From Yponomeuta sedellus (Eukaryota; Arthropoda; Insecta; Lepidoptera; Yponomeutidae): a stretch of 64,000 bases of DNA. Within the stretch, counting starts at the first letter, position 1, and every line of letters begins with the position of its first letter. Shown here in pieces: positions 56,882-64,000 of this stretch. The stretch is taken from assembly GCA_934045075.1 (NCBI GenBank), contig OW203732.1, positions 20,563,889-20,627,888 of the forward strand, given 5' to 3'. The notes below the pieces were generated by a model, which saw nothing but the letters and a program-made list of their open reading frames with translations, did no database searches and was not told the DNA's origin. Position numbers and translations under genes: made by a program.

Positions 56882-57125
56882 TTCTTCAGGCTATATTAGT
56901 CCACTACTGAACATAAGCGCAATAAGCGCAAGGTTGTGCCATCATTGGGGGGTAGTGCCCATAATCCCCACGCTGGGCATGTGGGTTGGGGATCGCAGTT
57001 TGGTGGAATTGTACTGCAGGGGGCGCTGCTGCCCACCCCCCGGTTTGTATCCCTTAGTCGCCTTTTACGACACCCGCGAGAAGAATTTGGTTTGTTGCTA
57101 TTCTCTAGGCCGACACCACACGGCC
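56882..57125 (-). repeat. LINE tail plus GC-rich LINE-associated repeat
   Basis: Contains ATTAGTCCACTACTG, GGGCGCTGCTGCCCACC and CGCCTTTTACGACACCCGCG. Confidence 0.6.
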
Positions 57126-57700
57126 ATTTTTTCTCTGTGTATATAAAATTTATTGTTGCATCGCCTGTTGGTTGTCCTAATAAAAGAAAATCTGTCTCTC
57201 TTTTAAACAAGTCTTCGTCGAGTTCTTATTGACAATTTGGCAAGTTATTTTATTTTATATATTTAGGATTACTAACAACTTATATACCAATACGTTCACA
57301 AAATGCTTAAGTAAAATCAACTTAAAGATAAGTATACAAGCCAATCACAAGTAATCACTGCATGCAAAATTATACAGGTTCATACTAAAGGTATAAGGTA
57401 CGGTAAGTTAAGGTATTATATATACACGGTATGCTGCACACAGTATGCGATACACAGTATGCTGGAAGAAATCTCTTACAGAGATAAGCTCGCCTTTGTA
57501 CATGCTATTTCTTATGTTATGTCCTATTCAATGTTTCGTGTGCACTCAAGTATAATAAAGGCTTATTATAGTTAGATAGGTAGCTAGTGAACACTTTATT
57601 TAGCACGATGAGACATATATTATGATGTAACGCCTGAAATAGCACATTTGAGTTTCTGAACAGTCATTTCGGTTTTAAAATAGAACAAATATCAGCAGGT
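57126..57700. other. Intergenic with LINE tail
   Basis: 57440-57560 (GCTGGAAGAAATCTCTTACA, ATAATAAAGGC) is a LINE 3' end; otherwise nothing seen. Confidence 0.4.
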
Positions 57701-57784
57701 TAAAAGGGAAAATAATAATTCATATTGATTAGTTTACCAACTACTTTAACACCTATAATATAATACAAACAACACACCCTCTCT

Positions 57785-57800
57785 ACACACACACACACAC

Positions 57801-57871
<71 letters not shown>
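57785..57871. repeat. (CA)n microsatellite
   Basis: About 85 bp with one CTA interruption. Confidence 0.95.
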
Positions 57872-57873
<2 letters not shown>

Positions 57874-57954
57874 GAGAGGAACAAATAACAAATAACTTCT
57901 ATTAGTTTGATTTTGCTTTTGTTTTTATTTATATAAATTAATTTTCTAAGCAAT

Positions 57955-58170
57955 AGATTATAGCTACGATCACTTCTGTAACTAGAAACTGACCCATCTC
58001 ATCGGGGAATTGGCACTGCTTGCTATAATACAGGTGTCCAGCCTAGCATAGCAACAGAAGCTAATATAATGTATATGATTCATAAACTAGTTGTAATTTT
58101 AAATTGTATCAACTCTGTACGATTTGTGGAAATAAATATATTCTTATTCTTATTCTTATTCTTATTTATG
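57955..58170 (+). repeat. LINE 3' UTR with (TTCTTA)n tail
   Basis: GACCCATCTCATCGGGGAAT to GTGGAAATAAATATATTC followed by TTATTC repeats. Confidence 0.5.
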
Positions 58171-58327
58171 TACGCCATTACAGTCACGCAGTGCCAATTT
58201 TTTCGGCTAATGAGATTGGTAGAGAGAGCAATGTCATGGAAGTATTGTACCGAGTCACCAACGCAATGTTAGATGTAGTATTTTTTTATATGTAGCCTGT
58301 CTACTCGAGCCTATAAAAGCGGTGGTA

Positions 58328-58669
58328 CAGTGCTACACAAGAAATAAGTCTCGCGGATGTACCTGCGCAGATGGCAAATTTTGGATGTGCGGCAAGTTGA
58401 TCGACCAATCAGATAGTTTCATTTTATGGCAGGCTGCGCGCCTTTGTTGCGATTGGTTGATTCAACGTCATCGATGGAGGTGACTATTAGCTTGGCAATA
58501 TTAGCGTGAGCGAAATAGGTAGCGCTACTGCGCAATCAATTCTGCACCTTAACCGTATCGGTTAAAGATCATGTTGAATGTACTTATAGCTTCGGGTGCT
58601 TTCGTTACACTTCTTTCTAGTCTGCGCGAACGTAGATTCGCGAAGGGACTTATATGATGTGTAGTAATG
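58328..58669. mobile_element. TA-flanked MITE (342 bp), copy 2, inside SINE-B
   Basis: Same element as 2156-2499. It split the SINE-B A-box region GGTGGTAGCTCAG at its TA, which is now present on both sides. Confidence 0.92.
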
Positions 58670-58689
58670 TAGCTCAGTGGGTAGAACAA

Positions 58690-58912
58690 CTTGTGATGGC
58701 CTCTGCAGTGCATCTACCTACCATGCGAGAGGTGCCGGGTTCAGTTCAGCCTGAACCAAGGATTTTTTTGTTTCCAACAAAAAAAAAGCCAGGTCTTGGA
58801 TATTTACATGTTTGTAATGTCGTTGTTTCTAGTTCCCACGACACAGCGTATCCTAATGTGGGGCCAGAAGCAATGTATGTGCCTGTATGTGGATGTTATT
58901 AAAAATATTGTC
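58690..58912 (+). mobile_element. SINE-C inserted in the same SINE-B
   Basis: CCTCTGCAGTGCATC head, GCCGGGTTCAGTT, GGTCTTGGATATTTACATG body; lies between SINE-B pieces. Confidence 0.8.
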
Positions 58913-59059
58913 AGAATGTTACAATGGACTCGCAAGCGAGTGACCCAGGTTCGATCCCCAGTGCAGGCATGTACCAAGGACTTTGTTTAATTTCAATGTT
59001 ACGTACATTTGCGAATTTGTATTCGCAATACACCACACGCTAATGTTGAAGCAAATTTT

Positions 59060-59325
59060 CGTTGTTAAACTTTTCAGTACCCACCTAATTCATTTTTGAA
59101 ATAAATTGTCTAATTTATAATAGGATTGTAATGTATCATGTGAAACATAATATTGTGTAATTAAAAAAAAATATATGTATTGTCTTCCATCCATGTACCT
59201 ATTTTCGTTGTTAAACTTTTCAGTAACCATTGAATTAAATTCGATGTAGTAACTACCTATTTCAGTCCTGAAACAACTTGTCTAATATATAATACGATTG
59301 TATTGTATCACGTGAAACATCTGTA
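59060..59325. repeat. Imperfect direct repeat
   Basis: CGTTGTTAAACTTTTCAGTA at 59061 and 59207, each followed by TTGTCTAAT(T/A)TATAATA and a GTATCA(T/C)GTGAAACAT motif. Confidence 0.8.
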
Positions 59326-59334
59326 TTCTTCTTC

Positions 59335-59510
59335 TTCTTCAGGCTATATTATGTAGTCCACTACTGGACATAGCCCTCCCCTAATGAGCGCCATAAGGCC
59401 CTGTCTTCAGCTTGCCGCATCCAGCAACTGCCAGCAGTTTTTCGCAGATCGTCATCCCACCTGGTCGGAGGGCGTCCTACACTACTACGTTTGCCGAGTC
59501 GCGGTCTCCA
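59335..59510 (-). repeat. RTE-type LINE 3' tail
   Basis: Minus strand copy from GGAGACCGCGACTCGG to TATAGCCTGAAGAAG. Confidence 0.75.
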
Positions 59511-60642
59511 CATCTAACAATCATCATCTGTATAATTAATAATATATAAGGAAAGAGCGGGTGATCGTACTCTTCCACCGGCGACAGTACCATGGGGCCC
59601 GCGCATGTGGAACTCAACCGGCGAAGGTGTTGTACCACTGGCAACGTATGCTGTTGCTGTGTGGCTGCCGTGCTGAGGGGTTGAGGGAAGATCACCATCA
59701 GTCCCAGTAGTCGGTGCGTTGACTGTAGTGGAACTGATGAAGTGAGAAGGAAGATTGCTGGCCTTACTTTGAGACTAATGTATGTGGAGTGCTGCGAGAG
59801 CGAAGGAAGGTTGACAATGTTCTGTCAGGGGTCACCACTATAGGGAAGAGCGGGTGATCGTGCTCTTCCACTGTAAAGGGAAATTTCCCGCCAGGCAGAT
59901 CGTATGCCTGGGGACGGCTGGTCCAACTGTTGTTAGTCGGACGTTATATTTATGGTATGTCATTGAAACACTTTGATTGCGCGATGCAGGAATGTTGGAG
60001 TTGTAGTGCGCGCGCAGAGTTGACTCTCGTTGAGTTGATGTGCTCGCCACAAATAATTATTTGATGAATTGTACGTACATTTATTCTATTCATGTATTTT
60101 GGTTGTTAGTCTATTGATTGCCACTCATCAGGACCAATTAGTTAACGCTACTCAACCCAAAGTCCACTATACACTTTCAAATACCCCGTTGTTACTACCC
60201 AGGATAGCCGACAATGCGTCACTGAGACAGCACATTTTGAATACCCTCGAAACATACTGTCACCAATTTAGCCGCGCCGTTTAGCCACGGAAAAATAGCC
60301 TCTGCAGTCCTGCACAAAAGGCTGGCGTGAACTGCACAATTAATCAACGACTAGGACCAGCTTAGACGGAGCTCCGAGCCGATATTGCACGTTTCCTATT
60401 TCATCTGTGAATTATAGACAGAGTGGGCGTACGGGGGGTCTTAACGGAATGGTGGGGTGCGAAATACACATCACACGTCAGCGAAATCGCTGCCACCGAG
60501 TAGTGACGAAGTGCTACGTAGTTAAATCGTCCAGTTACAATGGAGCCATCAATACTGGGGCGCTCGGTGGAGCCTCTTTCTGAGGTGAGATGCACACTGG
60601 GCAGACATAGGTGGATAAATATCGCTGATAGGTTTTTGGTCT
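59511..60642. other. Unresolved region, possible LTR-element remnant
   Basis: GAAGAGCGGGTGATCGT(A/G)CTCTTCCAC occurs at 59553 and 59845. The minus frame between (59477-59698) is Pro/Thr-rich. It could be LTR retrotransposon debris, but no protease, RT or LTR ends are seen. 59900-60640 has no gene. Confidence 0.3.
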
Positions 60643-60760
60643 TCTTCTTCAGGCTATATTAGTCCACTGCTGGACATAGCCCTCCCATAATGAGCGCCAT
60701 AGCGTAAGGTTGTGCCATCATTGGGGGGTAATGCCAATAATCCCCACGCTGGACATGCGC
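60643..60760 (-). repeat. RTE-type LINE tail with start of GC-rich repeat
   Basis: CTTCTTCAGGCTATATTAGT then AATCCCCACGCTGGACATG. Confidence 0.65.
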
Positions 60761-60777
60761 ATTTTTGGTCTATTATA

Positions 60778-61137
60778 CCTAAAAACCTATTTAGAGGCTA
60801 AAAATTCCACCCGTGCCGGGATTCGAAACCGCGACCTCTGGCTATTCGTGCCAGCGCTCTTTCCGACTGAGCTAATGGGCGACTCAACGGCATCAGTGAA
60901 ATTTCGAACCTCTTTACACTATTCTCTGTATTACGTACAGGCAGCGACATCTGGCTGAAGTAAATTGCATCACTTACAGCCCCGAGTACCTACTTTGCAG
61001 TTAGGTTTTTACATCGGAATGATATCGCTGTACCCACATGATTCTTTTTGCTCTAACCCGTGCTAAGGACAATTTTAAAAACCTATTTAGAGGCTAAATT
61101 GTCCTTAGCACGGGTTATTGCATTAAAAAGAATATAA
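60778..61137. mobile_element. SINE-A full-unit foldback with 9-bp target duplication
   Basis: Inverted unit 60778-61097 (tRNA-like 60808-60880) followed by plus tail TTGTCCTTAGCACGGG to AATATAA. TCTATTATA at 60769-60777 and 61138-61146. Confidence 0.88.
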
Positions 61138-61155
61138 TCTATTATAGGTACTTAA

Positions 61156-61515
61156 CTAGCTTTTGCCTCGACTCCGTCCGCCTGGATTTTTTTTGCAACC
61201 TATAAGGGAGTGTACGGGATACTCCCTTAAGGGTTAAATTTAGAAAAACGGCGAAACACGTGTTCAATCATTCATTGTATTGAAGAGTATTTATTTTAAG
61301 TTTCAAGAAAATTAGACGACATTCTTTATGCCTCCCATACAAATTTTGGCAACCCTTTTCGCCCCCTTAGGGGTTGAATTAAAAAAAATCCTTATTCCTT
61401 GTCTAAATTATACTATATAGACCCTCTGTGCAAAATTTCAGCTTTCTAGGTCTAACGGCTTGAGCTGGGCGTTGATGAGTGAGTCAGTCAGTCAGTCAGG
61501 ACTTAGAATTTTATT
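61156..61515 (-). mobile_element. Helitron-like element, second family
   Basis: Minus-strand 3' end GACGGAGTCGAGGCAAAAGC then TAG; homologous to 4377-4700. Confidence 0.65.
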
Positions 61516-61532
61516 TATATCTCTTCTCTTCT

Positions 61533-64000
61533 TCAACCCATAGCCACCCAATGCTGAGTGTAGGTCTCTTCTAATGCACGCCATTTATTTCGGTCTTGGG
61601 CTTTTCGAATCCAGTCCTTTCCTGCCACCTTGACCAGGTCGTCAGTCCATCTTGTTGGTTGCCTGCCCACACTTCTGCGCCCCTCTCTAGGCCTCCAAAC
61701 CAATACTTTTACACCCCATCTTTTATCTTGTCTACGGCATATATGGCCTGCCCATTTCCACTTCTTACGGGCAATCACCTTGGCTATGTCTGTCAGTTTC
61801 GTCCTCCTTCGGATTTCGGTGTTTCTGATCCGATCTCGGAGTGAGATACCCAACATGGCTCTCTCCATAGCTCTCTGAGTCACCTGCAGCTTGTAAACAG
61901 TTTGTTTGGTGAGAGTCCATGACTCGGCTCCATAAATCATGACGGGGAGGACACATTGTTCGAACGCCTGACGCTTGAGGTTTATTGGTATATTGGCCCC
62001 TTTAAACACTTTGGACAGTTTACCAAAAGCTACCCATCCTAAACGGACACGGCGGTCTATTTCAGTATTCTGTCCAAATTTTTGCAGGTTTTTAGGTTTG
62101 GCCCAAGTAGATATACTCATGCACTCTCTTTATGGTCTTTCCATGCACAGTAATGTGGTCTACGTCGGTATCAGTGCACATTATTTTGGTTTTTGACGTG
62201 TTCATTTTTAGTCCGACAATTACTGAAACATCGTACAGTCTCCTAACATAGCTGATAAATCATTCAAGTTCTCGGCAAAGATGATAATATCGTCAGCAAA
62301 TCGGAGGTGAGTTAGCCGTTCTCCATCTATGTTGATCCCTCTATCTGACCAGTTGAGAAGCTTGAAGATGTCTTCCAAACACGAGGTGAATAGTTTTGGA
62401 GATATGGTATCGCCTTGCCTAACTCCCCTCTTTACATGCACTGGTTTGGTCAAATCATGGATTTTGACTTGTAGCGTGGCACCCTGGTAGACTGCTTTGA
62501 TGGCTTCCACGTATCTCGTGTCGACTTGGCATCTTTTCAGTGAGTTCATTACGGCCCAGTGCTCCACTGTATCGAACGCCTTTTCGTAGTCGATAAAGGC
62601 CACTACAAGGGGTTGGTTATACTCAGTGCACTTCTCTGCCACTTGCCTCATTGTGTGGATGTGGTCGATCGTAGAAAACCCACTACGGAAACCAGCCTGC
62701 TCATTTGTTAGGCTTAGGGTGATCACCTCGGTGAAAAGCTTGTATATGTGGCTTAGCAATGAAATTGGTCGGTAGTTCGAGAGTTTGGTAACATCACCTT
62801 TCTTGTGTAGTAGTATCACGACCGCATTCTTCCACGATTCCGGTGCTACACCTTCAAAAAGGACTTTATTGAAGAGCAATTTCAGCTGTTTTAATACCGG
62901 TATTCCTCCATATATTAGATACTCATACGTTATCTTGTCCTCTCCAGGTGACTTAGCTGACTTCATGAGCCTGAGAGCATGTTTAATTTCATATAAGCTA
63001 ATTTCCGGGAGAGTATCAGTTCTGTGTTTACTCAAGGGAGCTCGAGGGTCTTGACGTTGTGGCATTTGTTCCGATGTACGAGAACTGTATAAGCTGGCAT
63101 AGAACTTCTCGACCACTTGCAGTATTTCTCCTCGGTTGGTTGTCATATTGTTGTCTTCGTTAGTTAGCCTATGAATTTGCTGACTTCCTCGCTTTAAATG
63201 CTTTCTGAAAACCTTTGGCCCTCTATGTTTTTCGATCGTTTCCAGAATCAAACTGTTTTCTCTCTGTCTTAATTGCTTGCGTATAAGGTGTCTGATACGG
63301 CTGTTAATTTTCGAGATGCCTTTCTGGTCTGGTGCTTGTAGCGCACTTCTAGCAGCTGGTTAATCTCTTGTGACAGTGGATTTATAGTTGATTTTGACTT
63401 GGGTCTTATTTGCTTTACAACGTCGTTAATAGATTGCACTAGTTGGGTGTTAATGGCATTTGCATTCCATGTCTCTTCCGCGTCGAGCTTCATCCCAAGT
63501 TGCTCTTGAAAGTAATCTTTTTGTGCAGCGATAAATTGGCAGTCGCTTGGTGAACGTGTTCTTTCCACGAGCTGTCTTCGTTCCAATTTCAGGTTAAGGG
63601 CCAACCGAGCTCTCAGTATTCGGTGGTCGCTACCTGCTCCCATTCCATTGATGACATCAACGTCTTTAAAGATGTACTTCTTGTTGCCGAGGATGAAATC
63701 GATTTGATTTTTCGTGTTTCCATCAGGACTTCTCCACGTCCATAATTCACGTCCACGTCCAAGAAAAAGGTATTCATGGCAAACAGTTTGTGCTGTGCGA
63801 GATAGCTTGCCAGGGTTTCTCCCCTTGAATTTCTATCACCCAGCCCAAACCTTCCCACAAATTCCTCGCTGTCAGAAACTTCTCCCAGTTTTGCATTAAA
63901 GTCGCCAATAACTGTGGTATAGTAGCATGAGTCCTTCTCTAACGCACTATTTATTTCGTCATAGAAAGTAATTACTTCTTCATCTTCTTGTGCGGATGTA
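61533..64000 (-). pseudogene. RTE-type LINE ORF (endonuclease-RT), frameshifted, continues past the window
   Basis: Order along the minus strand: APE endonuclease part with IGDFNAKLGE (about 63900-63930) and VGRFGLGDRNSRGE (63810-63855); TWRSPDG-like and NEIDF-like blocks in shifted frames near 63720; the linker 63269-63643; the RT domain 62220-63251 with WKNAVVILLHKKGD, NYRPISLLSHIYK, QAGFRSGFSTIDHI, AFIDYEKAFDTVEHW, GVRQGDTISPKLF and catalytic FADDIIIF. A frame break near 62222 leads to YIYLGQT, then 61533-62120 with CVLPVMIYGAESW, WKWAGHICRR, VGRQPTRWTDDL and WRALEETYTQHW. These blocks are typical of insect RTE elements. At least three frame changes make this copy inactive. Confidence 0.88.

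Larger units (their letters stand above)
58318..59050 (+). mobile_element. SINE-B split by two later insertions
   Basis: SINE-B pieces: GCGGTGGTA at 58319-58327, TAGCTCAGTGGGTAGAACAA at 58670-58689, and ACAATGGACTCGCAAGCGAG onward from about 58920 to 59050. Confidence 0.85.

Noticed and set aside
57700..57891. Cys-Val repeat ORF on the minus strand
   Set aside because: Translation of a (CA)n microsatellite.
59511..59900. LTR retrotransposon with paired LTRs
   Set aside because: Only a 29 bp motif is repeated; no TG...CA ends, primer-binding site or coding domain could be seen, so it is listed only as unresolved.

Overview
The window looks like a piece of a repeat-dense insect chromosome, most probably a moth or butterfly (Lepidoptera). 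This is inferred from GT-AG introns, an SLC22 transporter split over five exons, and many retroposon and Helitron-like families whose ends resemble those common in lepidopteran genomes. There is no prokaryotic gene organisation, no CRISPR array and no rRNA gene.

Only two host genes can be supported, both on the plus strand in the middle. An SLC22 (organic cation transporter-like) gene has five exons between 32074 and 39350, giving a 471-residue, 12-helix protein. A small three-exon gene at 40115-42227 encodes a protein with a signal-like N-terminus and a BESS-like C-terminal segment. Its second exon is open in two frames behind a tandem splice acceptor.

Nearly everything else is mobile DNA in several generations of nesting. 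1-2.5 kb: an intact reverse-transcriptase ORF of a 5'-truncated LINE, a Helitron-like end and a TA-flanked MITE. 2.5-32 kb: a mosaic of 5S-rRNA-derived SINEs, tRNA-derived SINEs, LINE 3' tails, MITEs, a mariner fragment, a PIF/Harbinger-like remnant with half a MADF domain, and a gypsy-like integrase scrap. 32-42 kb: the two genes, with introns full of SINEs, a foldback element and a 600 bp tetranucleotide array. 42-48.3 kb: LINE debris, a MITE, a 2.28 kb tetranucleotide array and a 730 bp TIR element. 48.3-61.5 kb: more SINEs, a small Harbinger derivative, a 69 bp minisatellite, a perfect palindrome and a triple nested insertion. 61.5-64 kb: a frameshifted RTE-type LINE running off the end.

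The most unusual signal is a tRNA-like SINE (called SINE-A here, 307 bp unit). It occurs as target-site-flanked tandem dimers, as an exact 3 x 152 bp array, and repeatedly as head-to-head foldback copies. Its 5' ends and foldback turns cluster in the anticodon arm of the tRNA-like region. Coordinates of insertions with stated target duplications are base-accurate by eye; other repeat boundaries are approximate.
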